Shown: piece after piece, positions 26,527 to 35,775 of the stretch | How positions within the stretch are numbered: the first letter of the stretch is position 1 | Layout: each line of letters opens with the position of its first letter | From: Psychrobacter sp. NZS113 | GTDB taxonomy: Bacteria > Pseudomonadota > Gammaproteobacteria > Pseudomonadales > Moraxellaceae | Reading direction: 5' to 3' | NCBI RefSeq assembly: GCF_015864825.1 | Contig: NZ_JADYWL010000003.1 | Coordinates: 361,190 to 425,189 of the forward strand | DNA length: 64,000 bases | The notes under the pieces: model-generated | Told to the model about the DNA's origin: nothing | The model's database searches: none | What the model saw: only the letters and a program-made list of their open reading frames with translations | Position numbers and translations under genes: made by a program

Positions 26527-27300
26527 GTGCTCTTTGTTTTAGATTTACTGCAAACCATTCCAACTTGGCACTTAGCAGGTTTGTTTGTCGCTGGCATGGT
26601 CGCTTTTATTATCTCCACTATATCCGGTGGTGGCGGTGCGATGCTACTGATACCAGTCACCTCTTCGATGATAGGGACAGCGGTTGCACCACCTGTGATC
26701 AACGTGGCTACCTTTATGAGCAATGCCTCGCGGCTCTATTTATTCTGGCATGATATTGATTGGTCATTGACTAAATACTATGTCCCAAGCGCTATCGTAG
26801 GTGCATGGCTAGCCGCATTGGTGTTTAGTCGTTTGGATGCAGGCTGGATTCAGTTATTGGTTGGTGCATTTTTAGTCTCGACTATTTTCCAATACAAGTT
26901 TGGTAAAGTAAGTAAAACATTTGATATGCCAAAAGTAGGTTTTGTACCTGTAGGCTTTGCCATTGCTTTTATGAGCACATTGGTGGGTGGTCTCGGCCCT
27001 ATTCTTAACCCTTTTTATATGAATGCTGGACTAGAAAAAGAAAGCCTTATTGCGACCAAAACGGCCAATTCTTTCTTTGTAGGTATTGTACAAATCGTCA
27101 GCTACACCTTTTTTGGAATACTCACCGTCAAGATATGGGTGTATGGTCTAGTATTAGGACTGGGCGCCGTGATTGGCAATATCATTGGCAAACGCTTTTT
27201 GGCAGGAATCAGTATTAGCCAGTTTAGAATCATGCTGCTGATACTCATGGTCATCAGTGGCTTAATAATGATAATAAGAAATATTGATGTGCTGTTCTAG
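26527..27300 (+). CDS. TauE/SafE family sulfite or organoanion exporter
   Basis: The 257-residue membrane protein starts at a GTG seven bases after TAGGA. It has about eight helices in two TauE/SafE halves, each opening with a glycine-rich turn (STISGGGGAMLLIPV and STLVGGLGPILNPF). Characterised relatives export sulfite or sulfoacetate or move other small anions. It lies just beyond the tctA terminator on the same strand, so partial read-through is possible. Together with the lactonase and the carboxylate importers, it may export an inorganic or organic acid product. Confidence 0.85.
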   Translation: MLFVLDLLQTIPTWHLAGLFVAGMVAFIISTISGGGGAMLLIPVTSSMIGTAVAPPVINVATFMSNASRLYLFWHDIDWSLTKYYVPSAIVGAWLAALVFSRLDAGWIQLLVGAFLVSTIFQYKFGKVSKTFDMPKVGFVPVGFAIAFMSTLVGGLGPILNPFYMNAGLEKESLIATKTANSFFVGIVQIVSYTFFGILTVKIWVYGLVLGLGAVIGNIIGKRFLAGISISQFRIMLLILMVISGLIMIIRNIDVLF

Positions 27301-27794
27301 AGACTCCTCCATTCTACGCCATAACTATCCACAGTACGTTTGCATAAACAATGATAGTATTTTCACCTCATATATCTTTACCAATGGAGTCGCTACACAT
27401 AGTGTCTTTGTTGGCTACATGCCTACTGGTTATCCCTGAGCAATGCTATCAAAACCAACGCAGATAGTTTTAATCGAACAGACTGACGATATCAGTAAAA
27501 TAACATCTTCCTTAGCGTTTTTTCGAATCTGCTTATGCCTACCAAATTTAAAAAGCCCCAATCTTAAGACTGAGGCTTTTTTTCGTCCGTTAAACACGGG
27601 TTGCGGCGGAAAACATCTGCTTTTATTAATCTCTAATCATAATTATTCAATCAAGGTTAAGTTACTTGAAAAAGCGACGATGACCAAAACGCAACTAACT
27701 CTTAAAATCTATTAAAATTAAAACCCTCTTTTTGATCCCTACTATTTGCTAAAAAGTCGGAAACAACTGGTTTGAGTGACAAGTACTAGAATAG
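27301..27794. other. Intergenic region with a second copy of the terminator block
   Basis: The only recognisable item in this 494 bp is the repeat at 27531-27590. The rest lacks frames with ribosome binding sites. Confidence 0.45.
27531..27590 (+). terminator. Terminator hairpin within repeated block, copy 2
   Basis: GCTTATGCCTACCAAATTT is identical to 11484-11502, then AGCCCCAATC (27554-27563) pairs with GACTGAGGCT (27568-27577) with two wobbles, followed by T7. It resembles the hairpin after codA in sequence and flank. Confidence 0.72.
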
Positions 27795-30056
27795 CTAAAA
27801 CTTATAAGTTACCTTGCCTGACACAGTGAGTGGTGTACCATAATAAACTTGGCTAAAGTTAACACTGTCTACATACTGCTCATCAAACAAATTTTCAACA
27901 TTGAGTTGTAGTGCTAGTTTTTCGTTTACAGCATAACGCGCCATCAAATCAACCAAGGCTACGGCATCTTGCTGGTATTTTTCTTGTAGACCACTTGCGG
28001 GATTGGTTAACAAGCTATAACGTTCATCAGACCAACTAACACCGCCACCCACGGTCAATCCAGAAACCCAGTTAGACATATCATAGGTAGTGAATAGCTT
28101 GAACACTCTGTCAGGATAGCCACTATTGACCGTAACATTATCCTTATCTTCAGCCGTAAACTGAGTATATCCAATGCTTGTCTGCCATTCCGGTGTTATT
28201 TTTCCAGTCACCTCAACATCGATACCTGTACTGGTTGCTCCTTCAGCACCAACATAAGCTTGTGTTGGGATATCGACACCAGACACCATATTGTCACCAT
28301 CTGCTTGAGCTAGATTGTCTTGCTTGATACGAAAGACGCTAAATTGACCTTGTATCGTACCCGCATCATTACTACTCTTTATGCCTAGCTCATAGTTATC
28401 ACCATCAATAGGGTCTAAATAATCATTATTCACATCCACTTCTGTTTGCGGTTTAAAAATACTAGTGTAACTGGCAAATAACGTATGATTGTCATCAATG
28501 TCATAAGTAGCACCAACATAAGGTACCCAGATAGCGTCATGTGACACATCAATATCTGTACCAAAATTCACACCTTCGCTTTCGTAGTCAGTAACTCGTG
28601 ATCCTAAAATAACGGCTAAAGGCTCGCTCAATTGGAATCGGCCTGAACCAAATATACTTGTCTCTTTAGTCGTGAGCTCGGTAGACAGACTCTTATCACT
28701 CCATACTGGTTCCGAATAACTACCATCCCAACTGAAAAAATCACCGATAGCACCAAAGTTAGGAGTAGCGGTATAACTGTAGGCGGTCAAATCGTTTTTA
28801 TTATAGCTAGCGCCGAAACGTACCTCGTGTGTTTGGCCAAAAGCATCAAAATAACCATCGACACTCGCCTGTACATTGTCTTGATTACGCTCACTCTCAA
28901 AACGTCCGTTGTATGCTGACAGACCCAGACCCGTCTCTTTGTCTATCGTGTTTCCTGATAGATAAAACAGCTTGTCATTAGACTCGTTTTCGCTACGACT
29001 ACCTTTCAACTCAAGTCGCCAATCATCATTCAAGTCATGAGTCACAGAACCAAAATAACTGCGGTTGGTGCTATTCCATTTCACCCAATCAACACTGCCG
29101 TTTTTACTCACATCCCAAGAAGCCTTGTTACCATCGCTAAAATAAGCCGGTAACGATCCCCACATGGTTGAGTTTTGTACATTATCTTGATATGAAGCAC
29201 CGACACTTATCGTAGTATCATCACTAATATCCGCATCGATCACGCCATAAAACAGTCCAAGCTGTTTATCTTCTCGATCGACATAAGTATCACCATTCTG
29301 ATACTCAGTGATAAAGCGACCGCGCACATCACCGTCAGCTGTCAGTGGTGTGCTGGCATCTATCGTCGTCCCATATTTACCATAGTTGTCTGCAGTCGCG
29401 CTAATAGTCGCAGTCGGCTCACGACTGTCAGCGTGCTTTCTCACTAAGTTAATTGATGCAGAAGGTTGACCTGATCCAGCCGTCAGCCCTGCAGCACCGC
29501 GTACCACTTCGACTCGATCGTAAATGGCAGTGCTCGCCAAGTCCTCACCATTTGACCACTGCGCATAGAAATCAACATCTTGACCATCAATACGATACTG
29601 ATCAATATCAAAGCCTCTTGCTGATGCACCACTACGCCCACCATCAAAACTTGCTGCACTAATACCAGGAGTATTGCGAAGGACATCAGATACTGTTTCT
29701 AACTTTTGGTCTTCAATTTGCTGATTGGTGATGGTCGTTACTGATTGTGGGGTTTCTTTAGCCGTTAGCGTCAATCCTGTTGCAGTTGATTGACGGTCAT
29801 AGACATAGTCGTCTGTATCTTCACTATTGCTAATGCTGGATGCCGTCACTACTATCGTATCTAAAGTGGTCGAAGGCACTTCATTCGACGCTTCATCTGC
29901 TTCAATATATGCAGACTTGTTATTTACCTGTGTGATAGGTCGCATATTGTCATCGGCTAGTACCGTCTGACTTGCCATGGTGACCATGATAGATATCACT
30001 GATAACGATAAAAAATGGTATGGCATTTGAACAGCAGGTGTCGGGGGTTTTGTCAT
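27795..30056 (-). CDS. TonB-dependent siderophore receptor
   Basis: The 753-residue protein has a signal peptide (cleavage likely after QTVLA, residue 34), a TonB box near residue 65 (LDTIVVTAS), a plug domain (ETPQSVTTITNQQIED to VRGAAGLTAGSGQPSASINLVRK, about 95-205) and a long beta-barrel ending in the outer-membrane signature VTYKF with terminal Phe. The plug matches the TonB-siderophore receptor family (FhuE/FpvA-like) that imports ferric hydroxamate or mixed siderophores. A Fur box lies upstream. No siderophore synthesis genes are near, so it probably captures foreign siderophores. Confidence 0.93.
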   Translation of the reverse strand: MTKPPTPAVQMPYHFLSLSVISIMVTMASQTVLADDNMRPITQVNNKSAYIEADEASNEVPSTTLDTIVVTASSISNSEDTDDYVYDRQSTATGLTLTAKETPQSVTTITNQQIEDQKLETVSDVLRNTPGISAASFDGGRSGASARGFDIDQYRIDGQDVDFYAQWSNGEDLASTAIYDRVEVVRGAAGLTAGSGQPSASINLVRKHADSREPTATISATADNYGKYGTTIDASTPLTADGDVRGRFITEYQNGDTYVDREDKQLGLFYGVIDADISDDTTISVGASYQDNVQNSTMWGSLPAYFSDGNKASWDVSKNGSVDWVKWNSTNRSYFGSVTHDLNDDWRLELKGSRSENESNDKLFYLSGNTIDKETGLGLSAYNGRFESERNQDNVQASVDGYFDAFGQTHEVRFGASYNKNDLTAYSYTATPNFGAIGDFFSWDGSYSEPVWSDKSLSTELTTKETSIFGSGRFQLSEPLAVILGSRVTDYESEGVNFGTDIDVSHDAIWVPYVGATYDIDDNHTLFASYTSIFKPQTEVDVNNDYLDPIDGDNYELGIKSSNDAGTIQGQFSVFRIKQDNLAQADGDNMVSGVDIPTQAYVGAEGATSTGIDVEVTGKITPEWQTSIGYTQFTAEDKDNVTVNSGYPDRVFKLFTTYDMSNWVSGLTVGGGVSWSDERYSLLTNPASGLQEKYQQDAVALVDLMARYAVNEKLALQLNVENLFDEQYVDSVNFSQVYYGTPLTVSGKVTYKF

Positions 30057-30160
30057 CGTAGTTACTCATGGCAAGTTTAAGAAAGCTGAAATCATTAGTT
30101 TTCACTGTAGCAATAATTAGTATCAATTATTAACAATAGAGTATAACTATAAATAGTAAT

Positions 30161-30179
30161 GAAAACAATTATCATTATC
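30161..30179 (-). promoter_or_regulatory. Fur box upstream of the siderophore receptor
   Basis: GAAAACAATTATCATTATC matches the 19-bp Fur consensus GATAATGATAATCATTATC at 15 positions. It lies about 105 bases before the receptor start codon, in AT-rich promoter DNA, so iron-dependent repression is expected. Confidence 0.75.
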
Positions 30180-30311
30180 TTATGATGATCTATTCCTGAA
30201 ACTATCACTTTCTACATTTAATACCATTCACAAGCATGAGCATCGTAAGGAAAACGAGTGTACGTACTACAGACTAGAAACTAAATAAATCAGGTTTTGA
30301 CACAATTAAAA

Positions 30312-30351
30312 AATCCCCAATATCACTAGTAATAACTAACGATTGGGGATT
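30312..30351. terminator. Hairpin between the receptor and the second TauE gene
   Basis: AATCCCCAAT (30312-30321) and ATTGGGGATT (30342-30351) are exact complements with A and T-rich edges. On the minus strand it follows the TauE gene and can end the malonate-region transcript. Confidence 0.7.
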
Positions 30352-30440
30352 ATTTAATTTGATTTTTAATAAATAAGCGACTACTTAGTAAGCTATTTCT
30401 TTTAATGCATTATTTTGATGAAAGCTAGCTTATAAACTAC

Positions 30441-31244
30441 CTATAACACGCCAATACCACTTAACAATAACTGTCCACCAGCTACTAATAATAACAGGCC
30501 AAAGGCCCGCTTAAGCATCAAAGCTGGCAATACATGGGCAAGCTTTGCACCAACCTTCGCCATCGCAAAGCTCGCCACTGAAATACATAAGAATCCACTA
30601 ATATGCACAAATCCTATCGTACCTTCAGGAAGGTTGGCCACGTCTTGACCAAACCATGCAAAGCCTACCGCACCAGCTAAAGCAATCGGTAAACCACAGG
30701 CAGCGGAAGTCCCAACTGACTGCTTCATTGGCAAGCCTGCCCAATTTAAAAATGGAACGGTCAAACTACCACCGCCTATACCAAAAATAGACGATGCCAT
30801 ACCAATACCCGTACCCGCCCCAAACTGTACACTAGCAGGTGGTAATGGCTTCTCTACTGACTCTTGGTTAGAGAAGAACAACATTTTTAGCGCCATTAGT
30901 AATGCACCAATACCAATGATAATTTGTAGCATCTGACCTTCAATCATATCAGCAATGCCTGCGCCAACCAGACTACCAATAACCAGACCCAAGGCCATAT
31001 GACGCCAGACCTCCCAACGTATACCGCCACGTTTATTATGAGCCGTTAGTGAGCTGATAGAAGTCACAACAATCGTCGCAAGAGAAGTACCAATCGCTAA
31101 ATGAGTAATAACTTCAGGAGGAAAATTATACGCCGTAAAAATCCATACGAGTACTGGGACAATAATCATGCCGCCGCCCACACCAAACAAGCCAGCACTG
31201 ACTCCCGCGAACGCGCCTGCAATAACAAACCACACATACAACAT
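30441..31244 (-). CDS. TauE/SafE family membrane transporter
   Basis: The 267-residue protein has eight predicted helices with the two TauE/SafE glycine motifs (AGLFGVGGGMIIVPVLVW and SSIFGIGGGSLTVPFLNW). The family moves sulfite, organosulfonates or small carboxylates. It lies 133 bases after mdcH (measured to the start I chose) in the same direction with no evident terminator between, so it may be co-transcribed with the malonate operon. It is not closely similar to the TauE protein at 26527, whose motifs differ. Ribosome binding site AAGGTAGG. Confidence 0.87.
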   Translation of the reverse strand: MLYVWFVIAGAFAGVSAGLFGVGGGMIIVPVLVWIFTAYNFPPEVITHLAIGTSLATIVVTSISSLTAHNKRGGIRWEVWRHMALGLVIGSLVGAGIADMIEGQMLQIIIGIGALLMALKMLFFSNQESVEKPLPPASVQFGAGTGIGMASSIFGIGGGSLTVPFLNWAGLPMKQSVGTSAACGLPIALAGAVGFAWFGQDVANLPEGTIGFVHISGFLCISVASFAMAKVGAKLAHVLPALMLKRAFGLLLLVAGGQLLLSGIGVL

Positions 31245-31377
31245 GTAGAGCCTACCTTTTGATTATAATAAGGCGCACATCATCATTATTATTATTGTTT
31301 TTATCTGACGGCCTTATTGAAAACATTATAAAAAACCATGTATCAAGCTCTAAACTATAGCCATTAACCATTAGCCA

Positions 31378-32286
31378 TTAACTGTTCTTTTCTATCCACT
31401 CTTTTAACCCATCTACATTACGAAAATCATCCCAACTTCTACAAGGCACATGCGGTAGCAAATTATTTACCATTCTGGACAAAGCATTTCCCGGGCCTAT
31501 CTCTATCACCATACTCGGCTGGTACTCTTCAATACTTTCCATACAGCGGTACCAATCTAAGGCATGATCGATTTGACGTGACAAGATATCTAAACCTTGA
31601 TTTGTCTCACTGTATCTTACGCCTTCAGTGGCACTAATAATCGGTGTTGTCATAGCGGATAAAGCTAATGAGTCTGTATATTTACGGAATTCTGCTGCTG
31701 CACCCTGCATCATTACCGTATGCGATGGCACTGATACATTTAGCAGCTGCACATTTTGCGCACCTAATGTCTGGGCAATTTGTGTAGCCTGTTCAAGATT
31801 TCTTTTGTGACCACCTATAATGAACTGGTCTCTATTAATCTTGATAGATAGATAGGTTTTACTCTCTTCAAGCAATTGATCCAGTTTACTATCAGGCACA
31901 CCTTTGATTGCTAATAACCCGCTAGACTCTGTTACTTCTTGCTGCATGAGATTGGCTCTTTTACTAACTAAATCTAACCCGTCCTCAAATGTGAGCTGGC
32001 TACTACAACAAAAGGCACTTGCTTCTCCCAAAGAATACCCAGCAAAAGCCGTTGGTGCTGCAATCAATTGACGTAGCTGGTGCCATCGATAATATTGCAA
32101 AGTATAAATGAACGGTTGTGCAACTTTGTTATCAAACAACTTATCACTGTCAAGATTTTCATCGAATAGCTCTGGTACTATAGCGCTTAGAACGGATTGC
32201 TCATGCTCCGAGGTATAGGTCAGTATTTCATCCACGTGCTTTTGGCTTTGTAGACCTTGCCCACTAAATAGGATAATTAAATTCAT
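31378..32286 (-). CDS. mdcH: Malonate decarboxylase epsilon subunit (malonyl-CoA:ACP transacylase)
   Basis: I start it at the ATG at 32284-32286, preceded by AAGGTGG; the open frame extends 17 codons further upstream without a site. The 302-residue protein has the acyltransferase motifs LFSGQG (residues 6-11) and GYSLGE with catalytic Ser85, then a C-terminal EIGPGNALSRM. It charges the decarboxylase acyl carrier protein with malonyl groups from malonyl-CoA to activate the enzyme. Its first 23 bases overlap the end of mdcB, indicating translational coupling. It closes the mdc operon. Confidence 0.9.
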   Translation of the reverse strand: MNLIILFSGQGLQSQKHVDEILTYTSEHEQSVLSAIVPELFDENLDSDKLFDNKVAQPFIYTLQYYRWHQLRQLIAAPTAFAGYSLGEASAFCCSSQLTFEDGLDLVSKRANLMQQEVTESSGLLAIKGVPDSKLDQLLEESKTYLSIKINRDQFIIGGHKRNLEQATQIAQTLGAQNVQLLNVSVPSHTVMMQGAAAEFRKYTDSLALSAMTTPIISATEGVRYSETNQGLDILSRQIDHALDWYRCMESIEEYQPSMVIEIGPGNALSRMVNNLLPHVPCRSWDDFRNVDGLKEWIEKNS

Positions 32287-33151
32287 TTTCCACCTTATAA
32301 AAAAATATCGTGACGGCCAATAGATCAGCACTGCCACCTGGGCTGAGGTTATTATGAATAAAATACTGATTGATATTACTTACTTTTTGGCGCCAATCTG
32401 ATTGATGTACGCCCCCTGCTTGCAAAAACTGTTTCGCCAACGCTTGCGCATTTTCTAAGTCTTTTATCCCGCCTCGCCACACGATATTAGTATCTGACAA
32501 TACGGATATCAATGTCATTAACGACTGCATACTGGCTTTTTCAAAATCTCGAGTGCTATAGATAGTGTCATAGAAGCATGGCAAAACGTCAGTTAAAATA
32601 ACCTCAAAACCATTAGAAACCATCTCAATAGCACCAGTTATGCCGTATTTCTTAAACATTTTTTGACCGTGGCTATCTGGCTCACGCTGCAGACGAGTCG
32701 TTAAATCAAACTGCCACCGATCCACCAGTTGCTCACAGATATTCTTAGCGGTTAGTGGTATTTCTGCTTGTATACATCTACCAATCGCTGCACAGACAAA
32801 ACCTAAATTAAATATTGCACCCTTATGAGTATTAATATTTTTGGTCGCCTCTCTCATTTTTGCTTCTTGGTAAATTCCCATATTTTTTAAGTCATCGAAT
32901 GGTCTGTCATCATAGCCAAACTGACTCAACGTGGAAAAATACCCTTTCAAAGAGTTGATACTATTAATAAAGGTAAGGTGGTTCATATCTGTATGGCTAC
33001 CATTGCTAGACGGACAGACCAATCCTGGTTTATTCTCCAGACTTAATTCATCATATAAAGCTTCACATGCTAATTCATCAATCTGCTGCCAGACTGCCTG
33101 TATGGACAATAAAGGCTTGTTTGTTCGATCTAATAAAGTGTTCAAATTCAT
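32264..33151 (-). CDS. mdcB: Triphosphoribosyl-dephospho-CoA synthase
   Basis: The 295-residue protein is of the CitG/MdcB family. It has an N-terminal LACEALYDELSLENKPGLV motif, SHTDMNHLTF near residue 55, HKGAIFNLG in the middle, and LSPGGSADLLAVT at the end. It makes the 2'-(5''-triphosphoribosyl)-3'-dephospho-CoA precursor of the malonate decarboxylase prosthetic group from dephospho-CoA and ATP. Its start overlaps mdcG by 74 bases and its end overlaps mdcH by 23. No later Met would keep the conserved N-terminal motif, so the long overlap appears real. Confidence 0.92.
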   Translation of the reverse strand: MNLNTLLDRTNKPLLSIQAVWQQIDELACEALYDELSLENKPGLVCPSSNGSHTDMNHLTFINSINSLKGYFSTLSQFGYDDRPFDDLKNMGIYQEAKMREATKNINTHKGAIFNLGFVCAAIGRCIQAEIPLTAKNICEQLVDRWQFDLTTRLQREPDSHGQKMFKKYGITGAIEMVSNGFEVILTDVLPCFYDTIYSTRDFEKASMQSLMTLISVLSDTNIVWRGGIKDLENAQALAKQFLQAGGVHQSDWRQKVSNINQYFIHNNLSPGGSADLLAVTIFFYKVENEFNYPI

Positions 33152-33803
33152 CAGTATTCCATCCTAGTAATACGTCTATTTTTTGAAGTTTGATATCACA
33201 AAGGGTTTTTACTAAAACGGTTGGGACATCAAACATAATGGCGTAGATTAGCTCATTAAAAGATACGTCGTTACATCCATGTAGTCTTATCTCCCCATCT
33301 ATCTTTAAACCCGCGGCAGATTGCGCAAGCAGGTTAAAGGCTTCCACTTCTAATAATATTTGTGAAATATTATTGCTGTGTGCAACGATTAAAATATCCA
33401 AATCTGATGTAGGTTTCACAAAAGGCAAACCCGTAAAGTATTGATTGGCAAAGGAGCCATAGACACGCACATCACAATTTAAATCAGCACAGCGTTCAAT
33501 AAATTGTTGAGTAGGTCTTTGAATCACTTTCGGTAACTGAGGTATTAAAGCTTCAAGCGCTAAAGGTGGCTTGATAACGTCAGGAGTTGTAGATAGCGTT
33601 AGTGCCAATCGATATTTACGACCGTCCTCTATATAGCTGGTCGCAACCTTGATGACATCGTTTATATCTTGTCTACAAGCCGTCAGTGGTTGTTGAGACG
33701 CAATCATCTTACCAACCGCCATGGTCACCGATAAAGGTAGAGATGCATTCATAAAGTCATATGGCTCATGGGGCTGTAAGTAAACTAAATCATGACGTTG
33801 CAT
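33078..33803 (-). CDS. mdcG: Malonate decarboxylase holo-ACP synthase
   Basis: The ATG at 33803 has AGAGGT seven bases upstream; a GTG nine bases earlier is in frame. The 241-residue protein contains a nucleotidyltransferase motif, VYGSFANQYFTG then TSDLDILI, giving the metal-binding Asp pair near residues 134-136. It attaches the phosphoribosyl-dephospho-CoA group made by MdcB to the carrier protein MdcC. It follows mdcE by 31 bases in the same operon. Confidence 0.9.
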   Translation of the reverse strand: MQRHDLVYLQPHEPYDFMNASLPLSVTMAVGKMIASQQPLTACRQDINDVIKVATSYIEDGRKYRLALTLSTTPDVIKPPLALEALIPQLPKVIQRPTQQFIERCADLNCDVRVYGSFANQYFTGLPFVKPTSDLDILIVAHSNNISQILLEVEAFNLLAQSAAGLKIDGEIRLHGCNDVSFNELIYAIMFDVPTVLVKTLCDIKLQKIDVLLGWNTDEFEHFIRSNKQAFIVHTGSLAAD

Positions 33804-33834
33804 ACATCTCACCTCTATAAAGACCTGTTTAATA

Positions 33835-34551
33835 TTAAGCGGTCAAAACCGACTGAACAATATCATTGCATAACAAACGCCCTTTTCTTTCTTCTGCCAC
33901 TTGCCGGCGATTATCTATAAGAAAATCATCAATATGTGTCAGTTGAGATTCAAGAGCGTTTTCGACCAAATGTTCATCAAGCGCTTTCCATATATCATTG
34001 ACGGCGCCCATTGCATAGTAGTTCTCTACACCTGGGGCAAAAATGGCAGATGTCTGTGATAAGGACTTCAGCTTATCTAACGGTATCTTAGTTACCCTCG
34101 ACATCGCATTTAAATCCATCACTTTCACTTGGCTTGATTGCATGGCAAACACTTGATTTGCCATGAGACCATAAGATAAGAACCCACCACTGACTGCCTC
34201 ACCCAAAACAATAGCCAAATTTGGATGACCGCTGCGTTTAAGCAGATCAACACAAGATGCCAGATGAGCAAACGTTCTATTGAGACATAACAACTCGTCA
34301 GCTCTCGATGAGTCTTGTCCCATCGTGTCTACGATAAATACGATAGGCGTTTTTTTACCTTGTGCTATGACATCTAATATCTCATTGGCAAGTGTCATTG
34401 CAATCAGTTGGTTCATAGCGGCGGAATCGACGGTACCAACGATTTCAACTTTGCCGATTTTGGTTTCTGCACTACCTCGTATCATTGAATGCTCAATGTG
34501 ATACTCAAGCTCGTTAGGAAACAATGCTTCTAAAATTGTTTTCGTTTGCAT
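33835..34551 (-). CDS. mdcE: Malonate decarboxylase gamma subunit
   Basis: The 238-residue protein matches the MdcE carboxyltransferase-like subunit: PIVFIVDTMGQDSSRADELLCLNR near residue 70, GEAVSGGFLSYGLMA near 120 (oxyanion-hole glycines), and a C-terminal NYYAMGAVNDIW. With MdcD it forms the decarboxylase that releases carbon dioxide from malonyl-MdcC to give acetyl-MdcC. The spacing to mdcD is four bases, so the two subunits are made in step. Confidence 0.93.
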   Translation of the reverse strand: MQTKTILEALFPNELEYHIEHSMIRGSAETKIGKVEIVGTVDSAAMNQLIAMTLANEILDVIAQGKKTPIVFIVDTMGQDSSRADELLCLNRTFAHLASCVDLLKRSGHPNLAIVLGEAVSGGFLSYGLMANQVFAMQSSQVKVMDLNAMSRVTKIPLDKLKSLSQTSAIFAPGVENYYAMGAVNDIWKALDEHLVENALESQLTHIDDFLIDNRRQVAEERKGRLLCNDIVQSVLTA

Positions 34552-34555
34552 GATA

Positions 34556-35443
34556 TTATCCTTTTTTAATAGCTCTAATCTGTTGAGCGCTCAGCATAGA
34601 AATAGATTCAGGGTTGTCTATATTCATCGACTGCCAAATTGGTATACTGTCTTTTTCTCCAAACCATTTATCATACTGGCTTTGCAATGAGGCTTGCTGT
34701 TGCTGTAAATACGCTAAGTTCAAATCAATAGCAGGTTGTTGAAGAGCCTCAACAATCCCTTGAGTAATATCAGTTACATCATCTTCTACCAAAAATTCGA
34801 CATGATTGAGTAAATAACGTGTCTTGCCACCTGTCACTCGCCATACTAAAGCTCTGTCTTTGGAGTCAAATTCTTCTACACCCTTGATAGTTTCAATCAC
34901 TTCAGGCCCTGAAAGAGCCAGACGCCCCTCCTCTGTCATAATGACATGTGTACTTAAACACGCACATATTCCCATACCACCGAAGGCACCATTTGTACCA
35001 CCAATGACGGTAATAATAGGAATGCCGGCATTGCGAACCTTTAACATCGCACGCATAATCTCAGAAATCGTAATCAAACCAGCGTTTGCCTCGTGAAGGC
35101 GAACACCACCTGAATCAACCAAAAAGATGATGGCTTTGGGCTTTTCTTGAATAGCTTTGAGTAACATGCCGACAATCTTTGCCCCATGTATTTCCCCCAC
35201 AGCACCACCCATGAACTTGCCTTCTTGAGCAATCATGTATATTGGCTCATCTTGAATTTTTGCCTGCCCAATAATGACACCATCATCGAAACTGCCTACG
35301 ATATCTAATGAGGCAAGATTAGGACTCACAGGGATGCTACCGGGCTTAAGAACTTCTTGAAAACTATTCTTATCAACAATACTGGCGATACGATTACGTG
35401 CCGTCTTTTCATAAAAGCTTTGTTGAATATGTGAATTATCCAT
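34556..35443 (-). CDS. mdcD: Malonate decarboxylase beta subunit
   Basis: The 295-residue protein carries the crotonase-like carboxyltransferase core of MdcD. A conserved VGEIHGAKIVGML segment, then FLVDSGGVRLHEANAGLITISEIMRAML, and GGTNGAFGGMGICACL that forms the oxyanion hole. It pairs with MdcE as the malonyl-ACP decarboxylase. Its ATG overlaps the end of mdcC by eight bases. Confidence 0.94.
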   Translation of the reverse strand: MDNSHIQQSFYEKTARNRIASIVDKNSFQEVLKPGSIPVSPNLASLDIVGSFDDGVIIGQAKIQDEPIYMIAQEGKFMGGAVGEIHGAKIVGMLLKAIQEKPKAIIFLVDSGGVRLHEANAGLITISEIMRAMLKVRNAGIPIITVIGGTNGAFGGMGICACLSTHVIMTEEGRLALSGPEVIETIKGVEEFDSKDRALVWRVTGGKTRYLLNHVEFLVEDDVTDITQGIVEALQQPAIDLNLAYLQQQQASLQSQYDKWFGEKDSIPIWQSMNIDNPESISMLSAQQIRAIKKG

Positions 35444-35753
35444 GTGATTCTTCCTCTAAGATATTAATCGCTTGGCTTAAGCGTAAACTCACTACTGCAG
35501 GAGTCGCGCCCATATCATTGACCTTAAACTCCAATCCGCCTACGGCATAACGACTAGAGAAATCCTGCAACACAGTCTCCCAAATGTGATCAAAGCCTGC
35601 GACTGACGTATCAATAATAAATTTACTACTTTCATTATTCGCTAGCGGTGTTACTAATACTTCTAAGTTGCCTGAACCAACCACACCGCAAATAACTTCT
35701 TTTTTGATATTTTCGATGGGTTGTGAAGTGAAGTCGAAATTAAGTACATTCAT
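35436..35753 (-). CDS. mdcC: Malonate decarboxylase acyl carrier protein
   Basis: I start it at 35753, where AAGGAT precedes the ATG; the open frame extends 21 codons further into mdcA without a site. The 105-residue protein has GVVGSGNLEVLV, in which Ser27 should carry the phosphoribosyl-dephospho-CoA arm. The rest fits the CitD-like fold, ending AVVSLRLSQAINILEEE. It shuttles acetyl and malonyl thioesters between MdcA, MdcDE and MdcH. It begins 22 bases after mdcA. Confidence 0.93.
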   Translation of the reverse strand: MNVLNFDFTSQPIENIKKEVICGVVGSGNLEVLVTPLANNESSKFIIDTSVAGFDHIWETVLQDFSSRYAVGGLEFKVNDMGATPAVVSLRLSQAINILEEESHG

Positions 35754-35775
35754 AGTTATATCCTTAGTATTATTT

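Noticed and set aside
27443..27715. 90-codon frame between the TauE gene and the siderophore receptor
   Set aside because: It reads through the terminator block at 27531 and has no start signal.
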